Source of the DNA: CAXBCP01 sp963974055
GTDB taxonomy: Bacteria; Pseudomonadota; Alphaproteobacteria; MPNO01; UBA830
Assembly (NCBI GenBank): GCA_963974055.1
Contig: CAXBCP010000007.1
Coordinates: forward strand, 62,001 to 126,000
Length of the DNA stretch: 64,000 bases
Reading direction: 5' to 3'
The notes under the pieces are model-generated. The model ran no database searches. It was not told the origin of the DNA and saw only the letters and a list, made by a program, of their open reading frames with translations. Below, in pieces: positions 1 to 8,505 of the stretch. The first letter of the stretch is position 1. The number at the start of each line of letters is the position of its first letter. Made by a program: the position numbers and the translations under genes.

Positions 1-41
1 AGGTCTGCCCAGCATGTACAGGACCCAGTGGGAGAGATTAA

Positions 42-308
42 ATGGCTGAAGGCAGCGACGTTGCCCAGGATCGGCTGAGATCCTTTATCGAGCGGATCGA
101 ACGTCTGGAAGAAGAGAAAGCGGCGCTGTTGGCGGACATCAAAGAGGTCTATGCCGAGGCAAAAGGCACCGGCTTCGATCCCAAGACCATGCGCAAGGTG
201 ATCAGCCTGCGTAAAATGGAAGAGAGCGACCGCCAGGAAGCGGAATTCCTGCTGGATACGTATCTTTCCGCTCTCGGGATGCTGGAACGCCCCCTCGCGG
301 CGGAATAA
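42..308 (+). CDS. gapR: GapR-family nucleoid-associated protein (DUF2312)
   Basis: An 88-residue, highly charged, mostly helical protein of the DUF2312 family. In Caulobacter the family member GapR binds AT-rich, overtwisted DNA ahead of replication forks and stimulates topoisomerases. The central part (about residues 10-45) reads as an amphipathic coiled coil starting DRLRSFIERIERLEEEK. The family block GFDPKTMRKVI, with its basic DNA-contacting residues, follows at about 45-55. Length matches the family (about 80-90 aa). The ATG at 42 is preceded by GGGAGA. It stands alone and is followed within 20 bases by a strong bidirectional hairpin. Family assignment is firm; the function is carried over from Caulobacter. 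Confidence 0.93.
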   Translation: MAEGSDVAQDRLRSFIERIERLEEEKAALLADIKEVYAEAKGTGFDPKTMRKVISLRKMEESDRQEAEFLLDTYLSALGMLERPLAAE

Positions 309-325
309 CCCCGGAATCACCGAAT

Positions 326-355
326 AAAAAAGGCCGGTCACTGACCGGCCTTTTT
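326..355. terminator. Bidirectional intrinsic terminator
   Basis: A GGCCGGT/ACCGGCC stem with loop CACTG is flanked by an A-run on one side and a T-run on the other. It sits between the converging gapR and SDR genes and can end transcription from both. Confidence 0.9.
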
Positions 356-401
356 GCATCCTCAATCGTTATGCCGGCCTTTGCCGGGAAAAAGACTGCG
401 C

Positions 402-1103
402 TCAGAACTTTTCGACCCAGGGCCGCAATTTGACCTCCCACGTCCAGGACGACCGGTGCTGGCGATGGACATGCAGGTAATCCTTGGCGATTTCGTCGGG
501 CAGCAGCATGGCGTCTTCGCCGCGTTCGGCGCCGCGCTTGTCGTCCGGGCCCTGAAGAATGCCGCCGTCGATCACGAAATGGGCGACATGGATATTCTGC
601 GGCTGCAATTCGCGCGCCAGCGACTGGGCGAGACCGCGCAGCCCGAACTTGCCCATCGCGAAGGACGATGAATTCGGATAGCCCTTCACGCTGGCTGACG
701 CGCCGGTTAGCAGGATGGTACCGGCCTTGCGTGCGATCATCTGTTTCGCCGCCGCCTGGGCGACCAGGAAGCCGCCGAAGCAGCTGATTTCGATCGCGGT
801 GCGCACCGCTTCGGGGTCGAGGTCCTGGATCGGCCCGCGGGCGCGGTTCGAGGCATTATAGACCACGACGTCCGGCTGCCCGATGTCCGCCGTCACGGCG
901 GCGAACAGGGCGTCCACCTGGCCTGCATCGACCGCGTCGCAGGCATAGGCCTTGGCGCCGGTATCGCTGCACAGACCGGCAAGCTTGTCGGTATTGCGCG
1001 CCGCAATTGCGACATTCATGCCTTCCGCCGCGAACAGCCGCGCCAGCGAGGCGCTGAGCCCCTGTCCCGCGCCGACGATCAGTGCTGTTTCCTTGTCCGC
1101 CAT
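402..1103 (-). CDS. SDR-family protein with Phe in place of the catalytic Tyr
   Basis: A 233-residue Rossmann-fold short-chain dehydrogenase/reductase homologue. The nucleotide-binding glycine motif is VGAGQGLSASL (about 10-20) and the NNAG-like turn is YNAS (about 82-85). Where SDR enzymes have YxxxK, this protein has FAMGK, so the catalytic tyrosine is Phe148 while Lys152 is kept; serines lie at 136 and 138. I recall a group of SDR-like proteins with FAxxK and a following VIDG motif; this one has HFVIDGG. Reductase activity therefore cannot be assumed. The start has a good AAGGA site. It lies 23 bases downstream of the BON lipoprotein gene on the same strand and may be co-transcribed. Substrate unknown. 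Confidence 0.85.
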   Translation of the reverse strand: MADKETALIVGAGQGLSASLARLFAAEGMNVAIAARNTDKLAGLCSDTGAKAYACDAVDAGQVDALFAAVTADIGQPDVVVYNASNRARGPIQDLDPEAVRTAIEISCFGGFLVAQAAAKQMIARKAGTILLTGASASVKGYPNSSSFAMGKFGLRGLAQSLARELQPQNIHVAHFVIDGGILQGPDDKRGAERGEDAMLLPDEIAKDYLHVHRQHRSSWTWEVKLRPWVEKF

Positions 1104-1126
1104 TCAATCGCTTCCTTCGGTTTCGG

Positions 1127-1720
1127 TTAGAGGGCCTTGGGCGGACGTATCCATGCGTGGTTTACGACCTTTTTCACCCGTTCGGTTTTCCGGATCACGT
1201 CGATCACGGTGTTCAGTTCCGCCTGGGACCGGGCGGTCCCGATCAGGTAGACGGTGCCGTTCACGGACCGCCAGCGGTAATTGATGGACCGTATGTCCTT
1301 GGTGCCCAGCAGCAGGACTTTGAGCTTGGTTTCGATCCACAGGTCGTTTGCGGCGGGGCCGATACCGTACTGATCGGTGACCTGAAGTTCGTTGATGATG
1401 CGCTTGACGCCCTTCACGCTGCGGACGATTTCCGATGCGCGCTGCTTGTTCTCGGCATACTTGACCGTACCGGTCAGCAGCACGACGTGTTCGTAGACGT
1501 CGGTCGAAATTTCCGGGAACAGGTCGCGGTATTTCTCGCCGAGCAGGATTTCGTTGATGTCGAAGGTGATCGCCGTGTCGTCACGCAGGGTTTCGATCGA
1601 CCGGTCTTCCACCGGCGACGAGGCCACGTTCATAAGACCGGTCGGCTGGGTGCAGGCGGCAAGCATGCCCATCAGGGCGACGGCCGCGATGCCGCGGATT
1701 TTTGAGGACAACCTGTTCAA
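1127..1720 (-). CDS. BON-domain outer-membrane lipoprotein
   Basis: A 197-residue predicted lipoprotein. The N-terminus is a short signal peptide ending in a lipobox (LAAC, Cys at about 23), followed by two BON-like domains (about 45-115 and 120-190) with the typical 'V.LTGTV....' and 'V.LIGTA' strands. BON domains bind phospholipid surfaces; the E. coli relatives are DolP and OsmY. The start is a TTG at 1720, chosen because AAGGAG lies 8 bases upstream and the signal peptide begins right there. A probable envelope-maintenance protein, first gene of a possible two-gene unit with the SDR gene. Confidence 0.88.
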   Translation of the reverse strand: MNRLSSKIRGIAAVALMGMLAACTQPTGLMNVASSPVEDRSIETLRDDTAITFDINEILLGEKYRDLFPEISTDVYEHVVLLTGTVKYAENKQRASEIVRSVKGVKRIINELQVTDQYGIGPAANDLWIETKLKVLLLGTKDIRSINYRWRSVNGTVYLIGTARSQAELNTVIDVIRKTERVKKVVNHAWIRPPKAL

Positions 1721-1860
1721 CGTTCTGACTCCTTGAATGACAATCTAGGCTCTGAGACCGGCGGATGGCCACCGATAATGCCCCCCTATAGATAGGGCTT
1801 AAAGGGAATCATCTATGCAATTCTCGGAAAAGTCCGAAAATTGTCACAGGATCCCGGCGG

Positions 1861-3630
1861 TTACCGCGCGTACAGGCCTTCGAGTGCTGCACCGTATTTG
1901 CCGCATATCACGTGGCGGCGGATTTTCATCGACGGGGTCATCATTTCGTTATCGATGGAGAACGGTTCGGCGGTCAGGATGAATTTCCGCACCCGTTCGA
2001 TCACCGACATGTTTTCGTTCACCCGGTCGATTGCGGCGGAGATCGCCTTGCGGAAATCCGGATCGTCCACCAGCGACGCCAGGTCGACCGGCTTGCCGTT
2101 CGCCGCTGCCCAGTCGCCGGCAAAATCCGCGTCCGGCACGATCAGGGCGGTAATGCTCGGTTTGCGATCACCGTAAACCATGGATTGGGCGATTTCCGGC
2201 TGCAGGTCGAGAAAACCTTCGATTCGTTGCGGCGAGATATTGTCGCCGCCAGAATTGACGATGATGTCTTTCTTGCGGTCCGTGATCTTCAGGTGACCCT
2301 GTTCGTCGATCTCGCCGATATCGCCGGTATGCAGCCATCCGTCGGTGATGGCCTCGGCGGTGGCGTCGGGCATGTTCCAGTATCCCTGCATGACCAGTTC
2401 GCCCTTGACCAGAATCTCGCCGTCGGCGGCAATTCTAAGGTCGATATCGACAAAGGGCGGGCCGACGGTGCGCATCCTGTTATTGCTGGGCGGATTGCAG
2501 CTGATGATCGGCGCGGATTCGGTCTGGCCGTATCCCTGAAGCAATTCGACGTCGAGCGCCTTGAAAAACACGCCGACCTCGTAGTTCAGCGGCGCGCCGC
2601 CGGAGACCATCGCCTTCAGCCGCCCGCCGAAGCGCTGCGCAACCTTGGCGCGGACCAGTTTAGTCAGCAGCGGATCGATCAGCGTTTCCACCGGCGACAG
2701 CCGGTCGCCCTCGTATTTCTTGCGACCGGTCGCGACCGCCTTCATGAACAGTTTTTCCGACAACCCGCCTTTTTTCTGTACGCCGCGGAGGATACGGCCG
2801 TGCATGGTCTCGTACAGTCGCGGGACCGCCGTCATGATGGTCGGACGGACTTCTTCCATGTTGGCGGCAAGCTTGTCGATGGATTCGGCGTAATAGATTT
2901 CGGCGTTGATCGACAGCGGAAACATCAGTCCCGCCGTATGTTCGTAGGAATGCGACAGCGGCAGGAAGGACAGGAACACCTCGTGGTCGAGGCCGAAATC
3001 GAGCAGCAGGTGATAGGCGCCCTTGCAGTTGGCGAGGATCGCGCCGTGGCTCAGCATCACGCCTTTCGGTGTGCCGCCGGTGCCGGACGTGTAGATCAGG
3101 CAGGCGGTGTCGGTACGTGCGACGGACGATACGTCCGCCGTCGCACCCGACTGCGCGGCGATCAGATCCGCCCAGTTATGGACGGCGATGCCGTCGGTCC
3201 CCGCCGCCAGCGGTTCCATTGAGATGACGAAGTCGAGCCCGGCTTCAATGGCTGCCGGCAACAGGTTTTTCGCCAGCGCCGGGCCGGAAGTTATGACGCC
3301 CTTCGCACCGCTGTCCTTCAGAATATGCAGGTGGTCGCTGACCTGGTTGGTCACATAGGCGGGCACCGAGATGGCGCCTGCCGCCATGATCGCGATATCC
3401 GCGATCATCCATTCGGGGCGGTTTTCGGACACCAGCCCGATCCGGTCGCCTTTGACGACGCCAAGCGCCGTCAGGGCGGCGCTGAGGGCGGCGGCCTGGT
3501 CGCGGGCCTCTGCCCCCGTGGTCGCTTCCCAGCTGTTTTCCCGTCTTTCCCACAAAAACGGCTGTGCGCCGATTTCTGCGGTATTCTCGAAAAACATGGC
3601 GGGCAGACTAGAACAAGTGTCGTAATCCAT
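1861..3630 (-). CDS. fadD: Long-chain acyl-CoA synthetase (AMP-forming)
   Basis: A 589-residue adenylate-forming enzyme that activates fatty acids to acyl-CoA with ATP and CoA. The phosphate-binding loop reads YTSGTGGTPKG (about 183-193), the YGQTE motif is at about 370, and the TGD and DRKKDIIVNSGG motifs of the hinge and C-terminal domain follow. The architecture is that of the bacterial/eukaryotic long-chain FACS group (wide C-terminal domain ending in MTPSMKIRR). Start ATG 3630 with GGGGTAACG upstream. It is divergent from the oligoendopeptidase gene across 64 bases. Which fatty acids it prefers cannot be read from sequence; the symbol is a family name. Confidence 0.88.
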   Translation of the reverse strand: MDYDTCSSLPAMFFENTAEIGAQPFLWERRENSWEATTGAEARDQAAALSAALTALGVVKGDRIGLVSENRPEWMIADIAIMAAGAISVPAYVTNQVSDHLHILKDSGAKGVITSGPALAKNLLPAAIEAGLDFVISMEPLAAGTDGIAVHNWADLIAAQSGATADVSSVARTDTACLIYTSGTGGTPKGVMLSHGAILANCKGAYHLLLDFGLDHEVFLSFLPLSHSYEHTAGLMFPLSINAEIYYAESIDKLAANMEEVRPTIMTAVPRLYETMHGRILRGVQKKGGLSEKLFMKAVATGRKKYEGDRLSPVETLIDPLLTKLVRAKVAQRFGGRLKAMVSGGAPLNYEVGVFFKALDVELLQGYGQTESAPIISCNPPSNNRMRTVGPPFVDIDLRIAADGEILVKGELVMQGYWNMPDATAEAITDGWLHTGDIGEIDEQGHLKITDRKKDIIVNSGGDNISPQRIEGFLDLQPEIAQSMVYGDRKPSITALIVPDADFAGDWAAANGKPVDLASLVDDPDFRKAISAAIDRVNENMSVIERVRKFILTAEPFSIDNEMMTPSMKIRRHVICGKYGAALEGLYAR

Positions 3631-3694
3631 CGTTACCCCTGTTGGCGTATTGCTTTGGAGAACTTATATCGTGGGGAGACAAAGGGAGCCAGAC

Positions 3695-5494
3695 ATGACA
3701 ACCGCGCCAGCCGAAATGAAAAACAGCGATACCCTGGGGGATCTGCCCGTCTGGGACCTGGACGACCTGTATCCCGGAACCGACAGCGCGGAACTGAATG
3801 CCGATCTCGACCGTGCGGCCCGGGAAGCCGGCGCGTTTTCGGCGAAATACAGGGGCAAGCTCGCAGGGCTCAGCGGCACCGCGCTCGGCGGCGCTATCGC
3901 CGAATACGAAGCGGTCGACGAAATCATGGGGCGGATCATGTCCTATGCCCAGCTCGTCTATGCGGGGAACGTGTCCGACCCCGGTGTCGGGCGGTTCTAC
4001 CAGACCATGCAGGAGCGCGTGAACGACATCTCGGGCGACCTGCTGTTTTTCGCGCTTGAACTGAACGGGATCGACGACAGGGTTCTTGCGAAACAGATGA
4101 AGGCGGCAGAGGCGGCGGTCTACAAGCCCTGGGTGGAAGATGCCCGCCTGTTCCGCCCGCACCAGCTGGACGAGGAAATCGAACGCCTGCTCCACGACAA
4201 ATACGTCGCCGGACGCGCCGCCTGGAACCGTCTGTTCGACGAGACCATGGCCGATATGCGGTTCGATCACGACGGACAGAAAATCACCTCGGAAGAGGTC
4301 ATGAACATGCTGTCGAACCCGGATGAGGGTGTCCGCAAAAAGGCGTCTGAAACCCTCGGCCGGGAACTTCGGAAACACGGGCGGATTTTCTCGTTGATCA
4401 CCAACACGCTCGCCAAGGACAAGGAGATCGAGGACAAATGGCGTAAATACCCGCGCCCGGAATCGTTCCGCAATCTCGCCAACCAGGTCGAGGACGAGGT
4501 CGTCGATGCCCTGAATTCGGCGGTCCAGGGGTCCTATCCCGCGCTGTCGCACCGCTACTACGCCATGAAAGCGAAATGGTTCGGCAAGGAGCAGCTCGAC
4601 CACTGGGACCGCAACGCGCCCCTGCCTGATGCGGATAACACCGTCATTCCCTGGAAACAGGCGACCGAGACGGTGCTTTCGGCCTATGGCGATTTTTCAC
4701 CCGATCTCGCCGATATCGGCAAGCGGTTCTTCGACAATGCCTGGATCGATGCGCCGGTGCGCGAAGGGAAATCGTCGGGCGCGTTCGCCCACCCGACCGT
4801 GCCGTCGGCCCATCCCTATCTGCTGCTGAATTATCAGGGAAAGACGCGCGACGTGATGACGCTTGCCCATGAACTGGGCCATGGCTGTCACCAGGTGCTG
4901 GCGGCGCCGCAGGGCAACCTGATGGCCAATACGCCGCTGACCCTGGCGGAAACCGCGTCGGTGTTCGGCGAGATGCTCACCTTCCGCAGGATGCTGCGCT
5001 CGCAGGACGATCCCGCCCGGCGCAAGGTGATGCTGGCCGGCAAGGTGGAGGACATGCTGAATACCGTCGTCCGCCAGATTGCGTTCTTCAATTTTGAACT
5101 GCGCGTGCATACCGCCCGCCGCGAAGGAGAACTGACCGCCGAGGATATCTGCGATATCTGGATGGGCGTCCAGACCGAGAGCCTTGGTCCCGCGATCCGG
5201 TTCGACGATAATTACCGGTGGTACTGGACCTACATCCCGCATTTCATCCATTCGCCGTTTTACGTTTATGCCTATGCGTTCGGCGACTGCCTGGTGAATT
5301 CGCTTTATGCGGTTTACGAAAATGCGTCGGACGGGTTCGCGGACAAGTATCTCGACATGCTGCGGGCCGGCGGAACGTTGCGCCATACCGATCTGCTCGC
5401 ACCGTTCGGGCTCGACGCGTCGGATCCGGCGTTCTGGCAAAAGGGGATCGGAGTCGTCAGCGGCCTGATCGACGAGCTGGAGGCGATGGATTGA
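3695..5494 (+). CDS. pepF: M3-family oligoendopeptidase (PepF type)
   Basis: A 599-residue cytoplasmic zinc metallopeptidase that cuts short peptides. The zinc motif HELGH occurs as TLAHELGHGCHQ at about residues 388-399, and a downstream glutamate (TLAETASVFGEM) supplies the third ligand. The N-terminal helical domain begins WDLDDLYPG, typical of the PepF/M3 group. I place the start at ATG 3695, which has GGGAGCC just upstream; an in-frame start 15 codons earlier lacks a site. Length fits the family (about 590-600 aa). The next gene starts 9 bases after the stop, so the two are probably one operon. Confidence 0.93.
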   Translation: MTTAPAEMKNSDTLGDLPVWDLDDLYPGTDSAELNADLDRAAREAGAFSAKYRGKLAGLSGTALGGAIAEYEAVDEIMGRIMSYAQLVYAGNVSDPGVGRFYQTMQERVNDISGDLLFFALELNGIDDRVLAKQMKAAEAAVYKPWVEDARLFRPHQLDEEIERLLHDKYVAGRAAWNRLFDETMADMRFDHDGQKITSEEVMNMLSNPDEGVRKKASETLGRELRKHGRIFSLITNTLAKDKEIEDKWRKYPRPESFRNLANQVEDEVVDALNSAVQGSYPALSHRYYAMKAKWFGKEQLDHWDRNAPLPDADNTVIPWKQATETVLSAYGDFSPDLADIGKRFFDNAWIDAPVREGKSSGAFAHPTVPSAHPYLLLNYQGKTRDVMTLAHELGHGCHQVLAAPQGNLMANTPLTLAETASVFGEMLTFRRMLRSQDDPARRKVMLAGKVEDMLNTVVRQIAFFNFELRVHTARREGELTAEDICDIWMGVQTESLGPAIRFDDNYRWYWTYIPHFIHSPFYVYAYAFGDCLVNSLYAVYENASDGFADKYLDMLRAGGTLRHTDLLAPFGLDASDPAFWQKGIGVVSGLIDELEAMD

Positions 5495-5503
5495 TCGCGC
5501 CCC

Positions 5504-6853
5504 GTGGCTGATTCCACCGAAAACAACTCGCTCGGCGGGCGCGCAAAACGCTATGCGAAGGTAGGCCGCGCGGTCGGCGGCCTGGCGGCGCGCGTGGCGG
5601 GAGAACGTTATCTCGGGCTGAACCTGGACAAGGGCAAGCATGCCGAAGACCTGAAACAGGCTTTGGGCGGGCTCAAAGGTCCCTTGATGAAGGTTGCCCA
5701 GATCATGTCGACCGTTCCCGACATGCTGCCCGAGGAATATGTCGGCGAACTGGCGGAACTCCAGTCCAATGCGCCGCCGATGGGCTGGCTGTTCGTGCGC
5801 CGGCGCATGGCCGCCGAACTGGGCCCCGACTGGCAGGACAAATTCCAATCGTTCGAACGCGAAGCGGCGGCGGCGGCGTCTCTCGGACAGGTTCACCGCG
5901 CGGTGCATCCGGACGGGCGCGATCTTGCCTGCAAGCTGCAATACCCGGACATGAAATCGGCGGTCGAAGCCGACCTGAAGCAGCTTCGCGTGGTGTTTGC
6001 GCTGTATCACCGCTACGACAAGGCGGTGAACCCGAAGGACATTCACCAGGAAGTCTCCGACCGCCTGCGTGAAGAACTCGATTACGTGCTGGAACGCCAA
6101 CATATCGATCTGTATCGCGACATGCTGGCGAAGGAAAAGGGCGTCCACGTCCCGGAACCGGTGCCCGAACTGTCGACCGACCGTCTGCTGACGATGACCT
6201 GGCTGCAGGGCACGCGCATGATGGAATGGATCGATTCGGACCAGGAAACCCGCAACCGGGTGGCGCAGAACATGTTCCGCGCCTGGTACGTGCCGTTCTA
6301 TTATTACGGCACGATTCACGGCGACCCCCATCTCGGCAATTACTCGGTGCGCGAAAACGCGTCGATCAACCTGATGGATTTCGGCTCGATCCGTATTTTC
6401 CAGCCGCATTTCGTCAAGGGCGTGATCGATCTGTACAACTCGTTGCAGCACAACGACCGCGCGCTGGCCGTGCATGCTTACGAAACCTGGGGATTCACCG
6501 GCCTGTCAAACGAGGTCATCGACACGCTGAACATGTGGGCCGAATTCGTCTACGGCCCGCTGCTCGAAGACCGCCCGCGGCTGATCCAGGAAACCGACGG
6601 CACCATGTACGGCGCGAAAGTGGCTCACAAGGTGCATGCCGAACTGCGCCGTCTCGGCGGCGTTACCCCGCCCCGCGAATTCGTGCTGATGGACCGCGCG
6701 GCCATCGGGCTTGGTTCCGTGTTTCTGCACCTGAAGGCGGAACTGAACTGGCATTCGATGTTCCACGACCTGATCGGCGATTTCGACGTCGACGCGCTGG
6801 AAAAACGCCAGGCAAAGGCTCTGAAAAAGGCCGGCATCGACATGCCGGACTGA
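5504..6853 (+). CDS. ABC1/UbiB-family atypical kinase
   Basis: A 449-residue member of the ABC1/ADCK/UbiB protein-kinase-like family, linked in other organisms to ubiquinone biosynthesis or lipid quinone homeostasis. It shows the family's N-terminal K-x-x-Q helix (LMKVAQIMS, about 62-70), the alanine-rich nucleotide loop (AAAAASLGQVHRA), the catalytic HGDPHLGN and the metal-binding DFG. The start is a GTG at 5504, 9 bases after the peptidase stop. No transmembrane tail is obvious at the C-terminus, unlike E. coli UbiB, so I leave the symbol blank. A COQ9-type ubiquinone gene lies 13 kb away in this window. Confidence 0.87.
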   Translation: MADSTENNSLGGRAKRYAKVGRAVGGLAARVAGERYLGLNLDKGKHAEDLKQALGGLKGPLMKVAQIMSTVPDMLPEEYVGELAELQSNAPPMGWLFVRRRMAAELGPDWQDKFQSFEREAAAAASLGQVHRAVHPDGRDLACKLQYPDMKSAVEADLKQLRVVFALYHRYDKAVNPKDIHQEVSDRLREELDYVLERQHIDLYRDMLAKEKGVHVPEPVPELSTDRLLTMTWLQGTRMMEWIDSDQETRNRVAQNMFRAWYVPFYYYGTIHGDPHLGNYSVRENASINLMDFGSIRIFQPHFVKGVIDLYNSLQHNDRALAVHAYETWGFTGLSNEVIDTLNMWAEFVYGPLLEDRPRLIQETDGTMYGAKVAHKVHAELRRLGGVTPPREFVLMDRAAIGLGSVFLHLKAELNWHSMFHDLIGDFDVDALEKRQAKALKKAGIDMPD

Positions 6854-6909
6854 TTGTCCTCGGCGGGCGGAAATATTCGGCAATCGTACCGGTCGATTGT
6901 TCGTGCCGG

Positions 6910-7506
6910 TCAGGAGGGGGTGTAAACCGTTCCCAGAACCCGGATACCGCCCCCGTCGTCGAGGCGGGCGACGACGATTTCGCCGGAGCGCGGATAAACC
7001 TTCGTCAGGGCGGTTATATTGACCTGGTGGGTCACCAGCACCAGCGGTTCGCTGCCCCTGTTTTCCGCCAGCCATGCCTTAAGCGCCGCCGTCTGCTGTA
7101 TCCTGTTTTCCGGCGCGCCGAAAAAGGAATTGAGGGGCGGCAATACCGCTGCCTCGCCGATCTTCAGAAGCGCCGCGGTTTCCGCGCAGCGGCACCAGGC
7201 GCTGGTGAATACGCGGGCCGCCCGAACGCCGTTAGCCCGGAACCGGTCGCCGATTTCCCGGGATTGCGCCCGCCCGTCCCCGGACAGGTTGCCCTGGGTC
7301 GTGCAGTCGCCGATCACGACGGTTTCCGGGTCGCCCGTTCCCGGGGCGAGCGCATGGCGCATGATTGCGAAGGCCGTGCCCGTGCGAATCGCGGACCAGA
7401 GGGCAGTATCGTCGGCTGCGTGAGCGGGGCGGGCGGTCGCGGACAGCGCTGTCACAAGGATCAGCGTACCTATGAACACGGTGTCGAGGAGCCGGAGATA
7501 TCGCAT
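6910..7506 (-). CDS. Secreted histidine-phosphatase family protein
   Basis: A 198-residue protein of the phosphoglycerate-mutase-like (RHG) superfamily with an export signal. The N-terminus is a hydrophobic signal peptide ending ARPAHA (about residue 30). The catalytic motif is MRHA (Arg50, His51) and the second histidine lies in LVTHQVN. The proton-donor and phosphate-pocket arginines are plausible (FTSAWCRCAETA). I choose the ATG at 7506 because the signal peptide begins there; a 19-residue upstream extension would spoil it. Such proteins are usually annotated only as periplasmic phosphatases; the substrate is unknown. Confidence 0.85.
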   Translation of the reverse strand: MRYLRLLDTVFIGTLILVTALSATARPAHAADDTALWSAIRTGTAFAIMRHALAPGTGDPETVVIGDCTTQGNLSGDGRAQSREIGDRFRANGVRAARVFTSAWCRCAETAALLKIGEAAVLPPLNSFFGAPENRIQQTAALKAWLAENRGSEPLVLVTHQVNITALTKVYPRSGEIVVARLDDGGGIRVLGTVYTPS

Positions 7507-7647
7507 GCAGGCCTGTGAACGTGGTTGAAACTGCGAAATAGGGCGGATTCCGCGCACCGGCAACAGGTGGCATGGTCATATGCCGATCCGGCGGCGGATG
7601 CTATATCCGGCTGTCGTGAATCAACCGATCCGGGGGGCGAGCGGAAA

Positions 7648-8463
7648 ATGGCCGGTAAAAAGCAGGACAAACCATCCCCGCAGGCGGGGCTTCCGGCGGA
7701 CGACGCCCATCCGTCCCTGTCCGCCAAGGATTACGCGAAGGCGCTTCAACCCCTGCAATACCTTATGCGCTCGATTTCGCTGAGCTATCGCCGCCAGGGG
7801 TTGCGCGCGGTGATCGCGATCGAAGGGTCCGATGCGGCCGGAAAGGGCGGGGCTATCCGCCGCATGACCGCCGAGCTCGACCCGCGGCACTATGATGTCT
7901 GGCCCATCGGGCCGCCGACGGCCGAGGAACTGAAACATCACTATCTCTGGCGCTTCTGGCAGCGACTGCCCGAACGGGGACAGGTCGGCATTTTCGACCG
8001 GTCCTGGTATGGACGGGTGCTTGTCGAACGGGTGGATTCGCTGACGACGGAAACGCGCTGGCGCGAAGCGTATGCGGAAATCCGGAATTTCGAGACAGCG
8101 CTGATCGACGATGGCGTCCGGCTGGTGAAAATCTACCTGCATGTGAGCGCCGGCGAACAGCGCGACCGGCTGGCCCAGCGGGTGAAAACCCCGCACAAGC
8201 AGTGGAAAATATCGGCGGCCGATTTCCGCAACTTTATGCAGCGCGACCGCTATATAGAGGCTGCAACCGAGATGCTCGACGAATGTTCCACCGATGCTGC
8301 GCCCTGGCACGTTGTCGCTGCCGATGACAAGAACCATGCGCGGATCGCCATCCTTGAGACGGTCACCGATGCCCTGCGCAAAAACGTCGATCTGACGCCG
8401 CTGCCGCTCGATGCCGATACCCTGCGCCTGGCCTGGGACGTCCTGGGCGAAAACGGGGACTGA
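7648..8463 (+). CDS. ppk2: Polyphosphate kinase 2 family protein
   Basis: A 271-residue PPK2-family phosphotransferase that moves phosphate between polyphosphate and nucleoside mono- or diphosphates. Walker A is GSDAAGKGG (about 60-68), Walker B with the lid start is DRSWYGR (about 117-123), and the family's KTPHKQWK segment follows. It is a single-domain form. Start ATG 7648 is supported by GGGGGGCGAG upstream; a 41-codon upstream extension lacks family similarity. Whether it makes ATP/GTP from polyP or the reverse cannot be told. It stands alone between two genes of opposite strand. Confidence 0.92.
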   Translation: MAGKKQDKPSPQAGLPADDAHPSLSAKDYAKALQPLQYLMRSISLSYRRQGLRAVIAIEGSDAAGKGGAIRRMTAELDPRHYDVWPIGPPTAEELKHHYLWRFWQRLPERGQVGIFDRSWYGRVLVERVDSLTTETRWREAYAEIRNFETALIDDGVRLVKIYLHVSAGEQRDRLAQRVKTPHKQWKISAADFRNFMQRDRYIEAATEMLDECSTDAAPWHVVAADDKNHARIAILETVTDALRKNVDLTPLPLDADTLRLAWDVLGENGD

Positions 8464-8505
8464 GCGCGCACCGGTCTCCCCACAGGCTCCGCCGTCCGCC
8501 GGTTC

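Noticed and set aside
1912..3222. A 436-codon plus-strand frame inside the acyl-CoA synthetase gene
   Set aside because: Antisense shadow with His/Arg-rich composition; the minus-strand gene has all adenylation motifs.
4697..6475. A 592-codon minus-strand open frame across pepF and the ABC1 kinase gene
   Set aside because: It is rich in His, Arg and Gln as antisense frames of high-GC genes are, has no motif, and spans two genes with clear family signatures.
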